NCBI GenBank assembly: GCA_022843305.1
Contig: JALHNX010000034.1
Coordinates: forward strand, 1-36,676
Length of the DNA stretch: 36,676 nucleotides
Source: Pyrinomonadaceae bacterium
GTDB lineage: Bacteria; Acidobacteriota; Blastocatellia; Pyrinomonadales; Pyrinomonadaceae
Direction: 5' to 3'
Shown: positions 27,482 to 35,215 of the stretch, piece by piece
Layout of the letters: each line of letters begins with the position of its first letter
Numbering within the stretch: the first letter of the stretch is position 1
Position numbers and translations under genes: made by a program
The notes under the pieces: generated by a model
What the model was told of the DNA's origin: nothing
The model's database searches: none
Seen by the model: the letters and a program-made list of their open reading frames with translations, nothing else

Positions 27482-28691
27482 TGTCAATAAAGTTCGCGCG
27501 GATTTTCCCGTTCTGTCGCAAGAGGTAAACGGCAAACCGCTGGTTTATCTGGATAACGCGGCTTCGTCGCAGGTTTCGAATCTGGTGATCGAGCGCGGTT
27601 CAAAATATCTCGCAGAAGAACATTCGAATATTCATCGCGGCGTTCATTATCTTTCGCAGCACGCGACGAGCGCGTATGAAGCGGCGCGGGAAAAGGTCAA
27701 ACGCTTTATCAATGCGCGGGAAGCGAAAGAATGTATCTTCGTGCGCGGCTGCACCGAAGGCGTTAATCTCGTGGCTTATTCCTACGGGCGGAAATTCGTC
27801 GGCGCGGGCGACGAGATCATTCTTTCACAGATGGAGCATCACGCTAATATCATCCCGTGGCAGGTTCTGGCGGAAGAAAAAGGCGCGAAGATTCGCGTTA
27901 TTCCGATGAACGAGCGCGGCGAATTAATAATCGAGGAATACGAAAATCTTCTGAACGAACGGACGAAGATCGTCGCAATTTCGCACGTTTCAAACTCTTT
28001 GGGAACGATCAATCCGGTCAAAGAAATGATTGCGACGGCGCATAAATTCGGCGTTCCCGTGCTGATTGACGGAGCGCAAGCCGTTCCGCATTTTCCGGTT
28101 GACGTGCAGGATTTGGACGCGGATTTTTATACTTTTTCGGGTCATAAAATGTTTGCGCCGACCGGCTCGGGCGTGCTTTACGGCAAACGCGAATGGTTAG
28201 ACAAAATCCCGCCGTATCAAACCGGCGGCGGAATGATCCGCACCGTCAGTTTTGAAAAAACGACTTACGCGCCGATTCCCGAAAAATTCGAAGCCGGAAC
28301 GCCCGCAATTGCCGCCAACATCGGACTCGGCGCGGCGATTGATTACTTAAATTCGATTGATTTTGAAGCCGCCGCCGCTTACGAACACGAACTGCTCGAA
28401 TACGCGACCGAAAAACTTTCCGCTATCGAAGGCGTTCGCATTATCGGCACGGCGCGTGAAAAAGCGTCGGTGCTTTCATTTGCCATCGAAAACGTTCACC
28501 CGCACGACATCGGCACGATTCTCGACCAATCGGGCATCGCCATCCGTGCCGGACATCACTGCGCCCAGCCCGTCATGCAGTTTTTCAACGTGCCGGCGAC
28601 CGCACGTGCGAGTTTCGCGTTTTACAACACGCGCGAGGAAGTCGAAAAATTGGCGGAAGCGGTGCAAAAGGTAATCGAGGTTTTTGCGTGA
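27468..28691 (+). CDS. sufS: Cysteine desulfurase SufS
   Basis: PLP enzyme converting cysteine to alanine and a persulfide passed to SufU. Group II desulfurase of 407 aa: PLP Lys K227 in TFSGHKMFAPTGSG, HHANIIPW, DGAQAVPHFPVDV and active-site Cys C365 in RAGHHCAQPVMQFF, followed by ARASFAFYNTREE. The ATG at 27468 (MSSFDVNKVRADFPVL) gives a typical N-terminus; an earlier ATG at 27447 adds seven residues and also lies inside the RHH gene. Short spacing to the upstream RHH stop suggests coupling. Confidence 0.95.
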   Translation: MSSFDVNKVRADFPVLSQEVNGKPLVYLDNAASSQVSNLVIERGSKYLAEEHSNIHRGVHYLSQHATSAYEAAREKVKRFINAREAKECIFVRGCTEGVNLVAYSYGRKFVGAGDEIILSQMEHHANIIPWQVLAEEKGAKIRVIPMNERGELIIEEYENLLNERTKIVAISHVSNSLGTINPVKEMIATAHKFGVPVLIDGAQAVPHFPVDVQDLDADFYTFSGHKMFAPTGSGVLYGKREWLDKIPPYQTGGGMIRTVSFEKTTYAPIPEKFEAGTPAIAANIGLGAAIDYLNSIDFEAAAAYEHELLEYATEKLSAIEGVRIIGTAREKASVLSFAIENVHPHDIGTILDQSGIAIRAGHHCAQPVMQFFNVPATARASFAFYNTREEVEKLAEAVQKVIEVFA

Positions 28692-28698
28692 TAATTTT

Positions 28699-29118
28699 AT
28701 GGATGCTTCGGGAAACAACAAATCAAATGATTCAACAGAATGGAAAACGCCATTAGCATTGAAAGTTTGGTTTTATGAAGCAGAAATTTCAGAATCAATT
28801 TATAGATTTTGGTGTCGAATAACAGGTCATAAATTTGAAAGAAGAATAAAAGAAAGACAAAATTCTTGCCTTTTAGTAACTAAACGAGGTTTTCATTTAT
28901 TTTCAAACTTGCTTTCTCGAAACATAGATATTGCGCCAAGGACATTGGAAGTTTATCAAATGAGTTGTCCCGAGAAAGTTCCATTCGGACTTGGGAAAAC
29001 AGCGTATAATTATAGTTTTTTGAAGAATAGTAATTGTAACTATTGCGGAAGATGTTATGAAGTTCAAGAAGGCGACAAGAAAATTGTCGGAAAATTTTTA
29101 ATAAATGGGAAAAGTTAA
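28699..29118 (+). CDS. AT-rich protein with CxxC motif, unknown function
   Basis: A 139-aa protein, clearly AT-rich compared with sufS. ATG at 28699 is taken rather than the TTG used by the track at 28684. Cys residues at FWCRITGHKF, NSCLLV, QMSCPEK and a CNYCGRCYEV cluster near the C-terminus could bind zinc or a cluster. The last 14 bases overlap the cupin gene. No family recognised; possibly acquired. Confidence 0.6.
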   Translation: MDASGNNKSNDSTEWKTPLALKVWFYEAEISESIYRFWCRITGHKFERRIKERQNSCLLVTKRGFHLFSNLLSRNIDIAPRTLEVYQMSCPEKVPFGLGKTAYNYSFLKNSNCNYCGRCYEVQEGDKKIVGKFLINGKS

Positions 29119-29467
29119 TCTAGCCGAAAAATTTGCTTTGATTTCGGAGCATTGGCGACCGAAAGTGGTTGGCGAATTGAACGGTCAGGAAATTAAGCTC
29201 GTCAAATTTCAGGGCGAATTTCCGTGGCATCATCACGAAGCGGAAGACGAAATGTTTCTGGCGGTGAAGGGAAGTTTCTGCATTGAATTTCGTGATAAAA
29301 CAGTTGAATTGGCGGAAGGCGAATTCGTCATCGTGCCGCGCGGTGTCGAGCATCGTCCGGTTGCTGATGAGGAAGTCGAAGTTTTGCTTTTCGAGCCGAA
29401 AAATGTTTTGAACACGGGCAATATTGAAGACGAGAAATTTACCGCGCCGGTCGGTGATAAGATTTAG
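29105..29467 (+). CDS. Single-domain cupin
   Basis: A 120-aa cupin. Metal-binding motif 1 is FPWHHHEAEDEMFLAVKGS (two or three His and Glu) and motif 2 is EFVIVPRGVEHRPVADEEVE with its His. A metal-dependent β-barrel of unknown reaction; small cupins act as isomerases, dioxygenases or ligand binders. It overlaps the CxxC gene by 14 bases. Its last seven codons (VGDKI and stop) recur at 29820-29840 beyond the repeat array. Confidence 0.87.
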   Translation: MGKVNLAEKFALISEHWRPKVVGELNGQEIKLVKFQGEFPWHHHEAEDEMFLAVKGSFCIEFRDKTVELAEGEFVIVPRGVEHRPVADEEVEVLLFEPKNVLNTGNIEDEKFTAPVGDKI

Positions 29468-29577
29468 AGAATTTCGGTTTTATTGAAAAGCGAATCAGCC
29501 GTTGAAAGCCGAAAGAGTTTAAACTTCTGATTTGCATTGATAATTAAAAAAATTGTTCGGGTAAATGATAAATCGCG

Positions 29578-29820
29578 CATTCCGTAGAAAAGATGCGCAT
29601 TCCGAAGAAAAATCGGTCATTCCGATACACAAGCCGCTCATTCCAGAGAAAAATCGGTCATTCCGATACACGAGCGGCTCATTCCGCGTGAAAATTGCTC
29701 ATTCTGAAGTGAAAGCCGCATATTCCGCGCGAAAATCGCTCATTCCGTAAATTTCTTGCGGTTGAGAAAAGAAAATCGTTTATTTGAACAAAATCTGGAA
29801 TATTCAGAGCGAAAAACGTG
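29578..29820. repeat. Phased array of 20/21-bp units, 9 clear plus 3 decayed
   Basis: Units start at 29578, 29598, 29618, 29639, 29659, 29680, 29700, 29721 and 29741, spacing 20-20-21-20-21-20-21-20. The consensus is CATTCCGnnnnnAAAnnCGs. Units 2+3 and 4+5 form near-identical 41-bp blocks. Weaker units continue at 29761, 29781 and 29801 in step. Junctions form small hairpins such as ATCGGTCATTCCGAT. The period is not a multiple of three, arguing against a coding repeat. Confidence 0.85.
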
Positions 29821-29840
29821 CCGCTTGGCGATAAGATTTA
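29820..29840 (+). pseudogene. Duplicated 3' end of the cupin gene
   Basis: GCCGCTTGGCGATAAGATTT and the next base match 29446-29466 in 18 of 21 positions, and the same frame reads PLGDKI and stop, versus PVGDKI in the cupin. It lies directly after the repeat array, so the array sits between two copies of the cupin end. Confidence 0.65.
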
Positions 29841-29882
29841 ACGGCAATCCAAAATCCGAAATCTAAGATCCAAAATCAAAAT

Positions 29883-30332
29883 ATGTCAGAATTAAGCGAT
29901 TTATATCAGGAAGTTATTTTAGACCACAACAAAAATCCGCGAAATTTCCGCGAGATCGAAACGGCGACGCAGACGGCGGACGGCAATAATCCGCTCTGCG
30001 GCGACGCGCTTCGTGTCTATGTCGAGATGGAAGACGATTTGGTAAAAGATGTCGCCTTCAAAGGTTCGGGTTGCGCGATCAGCAAAGCGTCGGCTTCGAT
30101 GATGACGCAGGTCGTCAAGGGCAAAACGCGCGAAGAGGCGGAAGTTTTATTCGATGAATTTCACAAAATGGTAACGGGCGAACTCGACGCGGAAGAGGAC
30201 GAAAATCATCTTGGCAAGCTGAAAATTTTCGCCGGCGTGCTGGAATTTCCGGCGCGTGTCAAATGCGCGTCATTAAGCTGGCACACGCTTCACGCCGCGC
30301 TCAATGAAGAAGAAATCGTTTCGACGGAATAA
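29883..30332 (+). CDS. sufU: Sulfur-relay protein SufU
   Basis: Zinc-dependent sulfurtransferase that takes the persulfide from SufS. The 149-aa protein has the three Cys positions: C39 in NNPLCGDALRV, C64 in GSGCAISKASASMM and C128 in RVKCASLSWHTLHAAL. The insertion before the third Cys compared with IscU and the GSGCAIS motif mark it as SufU. The set SufB-C-D-S-U with no SufA, SufE or IscU is the Gram-positive-like composition. It is downstream of the repeat array, which separates it from the rest of the locus. Confidence 0.95.
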   Translation: MSELSDLYQEVILDHNKNPRNFREIETATQTADGNNPLCGDALRVYVEMEDDLVKDVAFKGSGCAISKASASMMTQVVKGKTREEAEVLFDEFHKMVTGELDAEEDENHLGKLKIFAGVLEFPARVKCASLSWHTLHAALNEEEIVSTE

Positions 30333-30381
30333 ACGATTTACCGCGCAAACGGCAAAAAAACATAATCGAAATTCTATTTAA

Positions 30382-30563
30382 CGTGAATATTGGATAAGGA
30401 AATTGCCCGACGGAACGCCGTCATCGCGGGCGGCACAGCGTTTGAAAAACGCTCAAAATGTTTGGTTATCTGACAAGTTTTAAGAAAATCACGGCAAATT
30501 ACACCGCTTTCAGCGGCGTGTGCCGTCAAGATGACGGCGTTCCGCTCTTATCCAATATTGACG
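30382..30563. mobile_element. MITE-like 182-bp imperfect palindrome
   Basis: Outer arms AATATTGGATAAG / CTTATCCAATATT and inner arms CGGAACGCCGTCATC / GATGACGGCGTTCCG, then CGGCACA-type pairing further in. The left arm carries 8-9 extra bases. Most of the 305-base gene-free interval between sufU and the glycosyltransferase gene is this element; no coding signal is seen inside. It resembles a non-autonomous palindromic element. Confidence 0.65.
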
Positions 30564-30637
30564 TTATTTGTAAAATAGCGGACGGATGTGGCAAAATCCC
30601 GAAAATCCTGTAAGCTGAAACTGTTTCGCTAAGACAA

Positions 30638-32143
30638 ATGCCAATCGCACAAAGAATTCAAAAAGGCTTTTTCGGGGCTGACCTGCCTTTTATCATCAAA
30701 ATCGGAGTCGGAATTTTAGGGGTTTTACTGGTTTCGATTATTATTTCGCGGCTTGTCTATCCGTTCGACATCGGGCATCAGGAAGCCTTTAACTGGATGC
30801 CCGCGACGCATCTTCTCGAAGGAAAAAATCCTTATTCGTTCGCCTTTACGCCGCCCTTTAGTATGTCGCCTTACGGCATTGTCTATTATGCTTTGCTGGC
30901 GGTCGGCGTAAAGTTTTTCGGTCTTCAATTATGGTGGGGAAGATTCTTATCGGTTCTCGCGTTTGCCGTTTGTGTTTGGGCAGTCGTAAAAATCACGAAA
31001 AAACTGACAAATAGTAAAGAAGCGTGTTGGTCGGCGGGTTTGGTCGGTCTGGCTTTGTTTCCCGCGCAGATATGGCTCTCGCAGGTGCGTTCCGATTTTA
31101 TCGCCCTCGCTTTCGGGTTCGCCGCAGTGTGTTTGGTTTTTACGATCAAAGAAGACGAGCGGATGAGTTTCGGTCGTCTGACGGCGGTGAGCTTATTGTG
31201 CGCCGCCGCTTTTTTTACCAAACACACGGTTTTATTGGCGGTCGGTATTATCGCGCTTCGTTTTTTGCAGTTAAATAAATGGCGCGAAATCTTCGCTTTC
31301 AGTTCCGCGTTTTTACTCTTAACGATTGGCGGAATGTTTTTGCTGAATCAAACTTCCGACGGCGGTTATCTGTGGCAGCATTTTACGCACGCGCAGAAAC
31401 TTCCTTTCAGCTTCGACAAACTGGCGGAAGGAATTTTGCAAATGATAACCGCGCCGACGACCATCGTTTTCGGCATTTTTCTGTTGATCTTCGCTTATAA
31501 AAAACGCGAATTGCTTGATCGAAAAGACCGCGACGAGCTGATAAATCTGTTAAGATCGCCGAAATTTCTGATTCTGTTCTATCTTTTTCTGTCGTTTACG
31601 GCGGCTTCCGTTTCGGGCGGCAGAGTCGGCGCAAATATCAATTATTATCTTGAAAGTTCTTTTATCATTGCGATAATCTGCGGTTTGATCTACGAGGATT
31701 TCAGGCAAAAAGCGTCGCTGAAATTGGCTTCGGCGATGATTGTTTTATTTATTCTCGGCGGAGTTTTTCAGATGGTACGAATCGGGCGCGGCGAATATTT
31801 TCGCTGGCAGGCGCGGTCATATTATCAGGAAATATCGGACACGGCGGCAAAATACGCACCGCCGGGAAGCGTCTGTTTCAGCGTTTACGTGGAATTGGTC
31901 GCGCACAGCGGCTGCGCGTTTTATTTTGACGATTACGGCGAATACACGACCGGCTGGACACCGGAACTGACGGCTGTTTTTGAAAGAGAAGTAAGAACCG
32001 GAAAATTTGCGCTGATTATCTGGAGCAGCGACCGCTTTCAGGAAAAATTTCCTAATTACGAATTGCTGCCGATGTCGCAGAATATACCGGAAAGATTTTT
32101 CCCCGTGTATCTTTATGTGCGGAAAACCGAAGCCGCTCGATAA
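30638..32143 (+). CDS. Polytopic GT-C (GT39-like) glycosyltransferase
   Basis: A 501-aa inner-membrane protein with about ten hydrophobic helices. A DIGHQEAFNWMPATHLLEG loop after the first helix has acidic residues where GT-C enzymes keep the catalytic Asp, and VRSDFIALAFGFAAV continues the fold. Such proteins move sugars from polyprenyl-phosphate carriers to extracytoplasmic acceptors. It is followed after 5 bases by a polyprenyl-phosphate-type GT2, an epimerase and an aminotransferase, together resembling an Arn-type amino-sugar transfer pathway. The acceptor is unknown. Confidence 0.78.
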   Translation: MPIAQRIQKGFFGADLPFIIKIGVGILGVLLVSIIISRLVYPFDIGHQEAFNWMPATHLLEGKNPYSFAFTPPFSMSPYGIVYYALLAVGVKFFGLQLWWGRFLSVLAFAVCVWAVVKITKKLTNSKEACWSAGLVGLALFPAQIWLSQVRSDFIALAFGFAAVCLVFTIKEDERMSFGRLTAVSLLCAAAFFTKHTVLLAVGIIALRFLQLNKWREIFAFSSAFLLLTIGGMFLLNQTSDGGYLWQHFTHAQKLPFSFDKLAEGILQMITAPTTIVFGIFLLIFAYKKRELLDRKDRDELINLLRSPKFLILFYLFLSFTAASVSGGRVGANINYYLESSFIIAIICGLIYEDFRQKASLKLASAMIVLFILGGVFQMVRIGRGEYFRWQARSYYQEISDTAAKYAPPGSVCFSVYVELVAHSGCAFYFDDYGEYTTGWTPELTAVFEREVRTGKFALIIWSSDRFQEKFPNYELLPMSQNIPERFFPVYLYVRKTEAAR

Positions 32144-32148
32144 TTTTT

Positions 32149-32868
32149 ATGTCAAATAACTTGCGTCCGGGCATCAGCGTTTTTTTTCCGGCTTACAACG
32201 ACGCGCATTCAATCGGCAAGCTGGTCGAAGACGCATTGAAAATATTGCCGGATTTAACCGACACTTACGAGGTGATCGTCGTCAATGACGGAAGCGCCGA
32301 CGAAACGCAGAATGTTCTCGACGAATTAACATCGAAACATCAGGCGTTGCGCATTGTTCGTCACGAAACCAACAAAGGTTACGGCGGCGCACTGCAGAGC
32401 GGTTTTCGGGCGGCGGTTAATGATCTGGTTTTTTACACCGACGGCGACGGGCAATATGACGTGCGCGAATTGGTGAAACTGCTTCCGCTTTTAGGCGAAA
32501 ACGTTGATGTCGTCAACGGTTACAAACTCGAACGCACCGATAAAATGAACCGCAAAATCGTCGGCGGTTTTTACAATCGTTTGGCGCATTTTATGTTTTC
32601 TTTGCCGATTCGGGACGTTGACTGCGATTTTCGCTTGATTCGGCGGGAGATTTTAGGCAAAATAAGCCTACATTCTACAAGCGGCAGCATTTGTGTCGAA
32701 CTCGTTTACAAACTCCGCAAAGCCGGAGCGAACTTCGAGGAAATCGGTGTCAACCATTATGCGCGGCAACACGGAAAATCACAGTTTTTTACCGTCCGGC
32801 GCGTGTCAAAAACTTTGTTGGATTTTTTTCTCCTCTGGTTAAGACTTATCGTATTGAGAAAAAACTAG
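32149..32868 (+). CDS. GT2 glycosyltransferase, DPM1/ArnC-like
   Basis: A 239-aa cytosolic GT-A enzyme. FFPAYNDAHSIGKLVEDAL, VIVVNDGSADET and YTDGDGQYDVRELVKL (the DxD-type GDG) match dolichol-phosphate-mannose synthase-like proteins; DCDFRLIRREI is the conserved acceptor region. It lacks the C-terminal transmembrane helices of ArnC, ending after LLWLRLIVLRKN. It probably charges a polyprenyl phosphate with a sugar for the preceding GT-C protein. Gap to the upstream gene is 5 bases. Confidence 0.85.
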   Translation: MSNNLRPGISVFFPAYNDAHSIGKLVEDALKILPDLTDTYEVIVVNDGSADETQNVLDELTSKHQALRIVRHETNKGYGGALQSGFRAAVNDLVFYTDGDGQYDVRELVKLLPLLGENVDVVNGYKLERTDKMNRKIVGGFYNRLAHFMFSLPIRDVDCDFRLIRREILGKISLHSTSGSICVELVYKLRKAGANFEEIGVNHYARQHGKSQFFTVRRVSKTLLDFFLLWLRLIVLRKN

Positions 32869-32916
32869 CCGAAATCCTTCGGGATCAAAGCTGATTTCAA
32901 GTATCCGGGGATTATT

Positions 32917-33963
32917 ATGATTTTTGAAAAATACAAGGGACGTTCGATTTTAATTACAGGCGGGTTGGGTTTTATCGGCAGTAATCTCGCGCATCGTCTG
33001 TCAAAAATCGAAGACGTTGATATTTCCATCATCGATTCACTCGCCGAGGGACAGGGCGGCAATTTATACAACATCGAAAGCATTAAAGACCGCGTTAAAT
33101 TAAACGTCGCGGATATGAGCGACAGTTGGGTTATCAATCATCTGGTCGGCGGGATGGATTATATTTTTAACCTCGCGGGCAGCGTCAGCCATATTGATTC
33201 GATGAAGATGCCGCACAATGACCTGCATTTCAACTGCGAAGCGCATCTTTCCCTGCTCGAAGCCTGCCGGATGTTTAACCCCGGCGCGAAAATCGTTTTT
33301 ACAAGCACGCGGCAGGTTTACGGCAAACCGGCGTATTTGCCGCTCGACGAACATCACCGCATTCAGCCGACCGACATCAACGGCATTAATAAACACGCGG
33401 CGGAAATGTATCATTTATTGTATGAACGCGCTTACAGTCTGCGAACCGTCGTTTTGCGGCTGACCAACACATACGGCGAACGCCAGCAGTTGAATCATAA
33501 CCGGCAGGGCTTTATTTCGTGGTTTGTCCGTCAGGCGATGGAAGGCGAAACAATCGAACTTTTCGGCGACGGACGGCAGCGCCGCGATCTGAATTATGTT
33601 GACGACGTTGTTGACGCATTGCTTTTAGCGGGCTTGAGCGAGGAAGCCGAAGGCGAAATTTTTAATCTCGGACATCCGCAACACGTCAGTCTCGCGGAAA
33701 TCGCCAACGAGCTTATTGCGCTGACCGGACGCGGAACGGTTCTCGGCGTTCCTTTTCCGCCCGAGCGTCAATTGACCGATGTCGGCAACTGCTATTGTTC
33801 ATCGAAAAAGATCGAACAGCTTCTCGGCTGGCAGCCGAAAACCGATTTGAAAGACGGTCTGAAACGGACGATCGAATTTTATCAACAAAACCGGGAGCAT
33901 TACTGGAGTGCGAATGAAAATACCGTTTCTGAATCTTACACGGCACTCTCACAAATTGCTTAA
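32917..33963 (+). CDS. NAD-dependent sugar-nucleotide epimerase/dehydratase (SDR)
   Basis: A 348-aa extended SDR. NAD-binding GGLGFIGSNLAHRLS is at the N-terminus, the catalytic Ser/Thr region is VFTSTRQVYG, and C-terminal RRDLNYVDDVVDALLLA is typical. The YxxxK site reads N155-G-I-N-K159 (DINGINKHAAEMY), so the catalytic Tyr is replaced by Asn with the Lys kept. Either a different acid/base or a Tyr further on (MYHLLY) is used, or this is a subfamily with changed chemistry. It overlaps the aminotransferase gene by 50 bases. Confidence 0.82.
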   Translation: MIFEKYKGRSILITGGLGFIGSNLAHRLSKIEDVDISIIDSLAEGQGGNLYNIESIKDRVKLNVADMSDSWVINHLVGGMDYIFNLAGSVSHIDSMKMPHNDLHFNCEAHLSLLEACRMFNPGAKIVFTSTRQVYGKPAYLPLDEHHRIQPTDINGINKHAAEMYHLLYERAYSLRTVVLRLTNTYGERQQLNHNRQGFISWFVRQAMEGETIELFGDGRQRRDLNYVDDVVDALLLAGLSEEAEGEIFNLGHPQHVSLAEIANELIALTGRGTVLGVPFPPERQLTDVGNCYCSSKKIEQLLGWQPKTDLKDGLKRTIEFYQQNREHYWSANENTVSESYTALSQIA

Positions 33964-35008
33964 GGAAACAACCCAAGCCGCGGCGCGTGTTATCGAGCGC
34001 GGAAATTTTATTCTCGGCGAAGAAGTCCGGGAATTTGAAAATGAATGGTCAAAGTATTGCGAAACCGTCGGCGCGGTCGGAGTTGCGAACGGCACGGACG
34101 CGATAACTCTGGCTTTGATCGCTTCGGGCGTTGGACAAGACGACGAAGTTATCACGACACCTTTAACCGCCGCTTATACTTCTCTCGCAATCGTCAATGC
34201 GGGCGCGAAACCCGTCTATGTTGACATTGACGAAAAAACCTTCAACTTAAATCCCGAAAAAATCGAACCAGCCGTTACGCCGCGCACCCGCGCCGTTGTT
34301 CCCGTTCATCTTTACGGACAGTCAGCCGATATGCGGGCGATTGCCGAAATTTCCGAATGTCATAAATTATTGGTCATCGAAGACGCGGCGCAGGCGCACG
34401 GCGCGCGTTTTGACGGAAAACCGTGCGGGTTTTCGAGCCTTGCCGCAACGCACAGCTTTTACCCGACAAAAAATCTCGGCGCGTTCGGCGACGGCGGCGC
34501 GATCGTTTCGAGCGACGAAGATTTTCTCAACAAAGCAAGCATTTTACGGCAGGGCGGACACGCGGACGCTTTTGAGTTGAATTTAATCGGCAGAAATTCA
34601 CGGCTCGATGAAATGCAGGCAGCAATTTTGCGCGTCAAACTAAAATTCCTTGACGAATGGACGCGGCGGCGGCGCGAATTGGCGGAAATTTATTTTGAAA
34701 GATTAAAGAATTTTCCGCGTCTGCAAATGCCTTTTGTCCGCGAAAAATCGGTTTTTCATCTTTTCGTCATTCGTCATCCCGACCGCAACGGGCTGAAAAA
34801 TCATCTTGCCGAAAAGGGCATCGAAACTCTCATTCATTACCCGTATCTTTTGCACGAACAGAAGATTTTTCGCGGCGACGGACAAAAATCTTTGCCCGTT
34901 GCCGAAAAAATTGTTAAGGAAATTTTATCTTTGCCGCTTTATCCCGAGCTGGAAACTGCGGAGATCGAAGCGGTTTGCGCGGCGATTGAAGAATTTGAAA
35001 ACAAATGA
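33914..35008 (+). CDS. DegT/DnrJ/EryC1/StrS aminotransferase
   Basis: PLP aminotransferase that converts keto-sugar nucleotides to amino sugars. The 364-aa protein has the family motifs LGEEVREFENEWSKYC, VANGTDAITLALI, VPVHLYGQ, IEDAAQAHGA, SFYPTKNLGAFGDGGAI with PLP Lys K186, and GRNSRLDEMQAAIL. The ATG at 33914 has tggag 5 nt upstream and is chosen over GTG at 33908. It overlaps the epimerase gene, so the two are coupled. In this cluster it likely makes the amino sugar later transferred by the GT2/GT-C pair. Confidence 0.9.
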   Translation: MKIPFLNLTRHSHKLLKETTQAAARVIERGNFILGEEVREFENEWSKYCETVGAVGVANGTDAITLALIASGVGQDDEVITTPLTAAYTSLAIVNAGAKPVYVDIDEKTFNLNPEKIEPAVTPRTRAVVPVHLYGQSADMRAIAEISECHKLLVIEDAAQAHGARFDGKPCGFSSLAATHSFYPTKNLGAFGDGGAIVSSDEDFLNKASILRQGGHADAFELNLIGRNSRLDEMQAAILRVKLKFLDEWTRRRRELAEIYFERLKNFPRLQMPFVREKSVFHLFVIRHPDRNGLKNHLAEKGIETLIHYPYLLHEQKIFRGDGQKSLPVAEKIVKEILSLPLYPELETAEIEAVCAAIEEFENK

Positions 35009-35057
35009 ATCAAGTGCCGGAAATGGATAAGAAAAACTACTGAAATCTAAAAAACAT

Positions 35058-35139
35058 CAGTAGAGCGAGCGGTTGCGAGTCTGACTCACTAGCGATTGTC
35101 TATCAGTGAAGCAGACTCGCTACCGCGCTCGCTCTACCG
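35058..35139. repeat. REP-like inverted repeat after the aminotransferase gene
   Basis: CAGTAGAGCGAGCGGTTGCG and the following AGTCTG (35058-35083) pair with 35112-35139, with two mismatches and a 2-base bulge. It shares GAGCGGTWGCGAGTCTG with the element at 12326-12416, so both belong to one dispersed family. It fills the gap between convergent genes and may also stop transcription. Confidence 0.75.
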
Positions 35140-35215
35140 ATTGCCGACAGATTGAGATTCGTTTATTTCTGCCCGACTGCTTATCAATTATTTCAGTGGA
35201 AAGTTTTATCGTGAA

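Larger units (their letters stand above)
29468..29882. other. 415-bp gene-free interval containing a periodic repeat array
   Basis: No convincing gene. The 61-aa track ORF at 29565 runs through the repeats and its codon frame does not follow the repeat period. The interval holds about 110 bases of plain AT-rich spacer, the periodic array (29578-29820), a copy of the cupin 3' end, and a 40-base AT-rich leader before sufU. Confidence 0.7.

Noticed and set aside
29565-29750. 61-aa ORF across the repeat array
   Set aside because: The 20/21-bp period cannot hold a reading frame as a protein repeat, the peptide has no family pattern and no ribosome-binding site is seen.
29578-29820. Possible CRISPR array
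   Set aside because: Units of 20-21 bp follow one another without spacers, the units themselves vary, and no cas genes are present.
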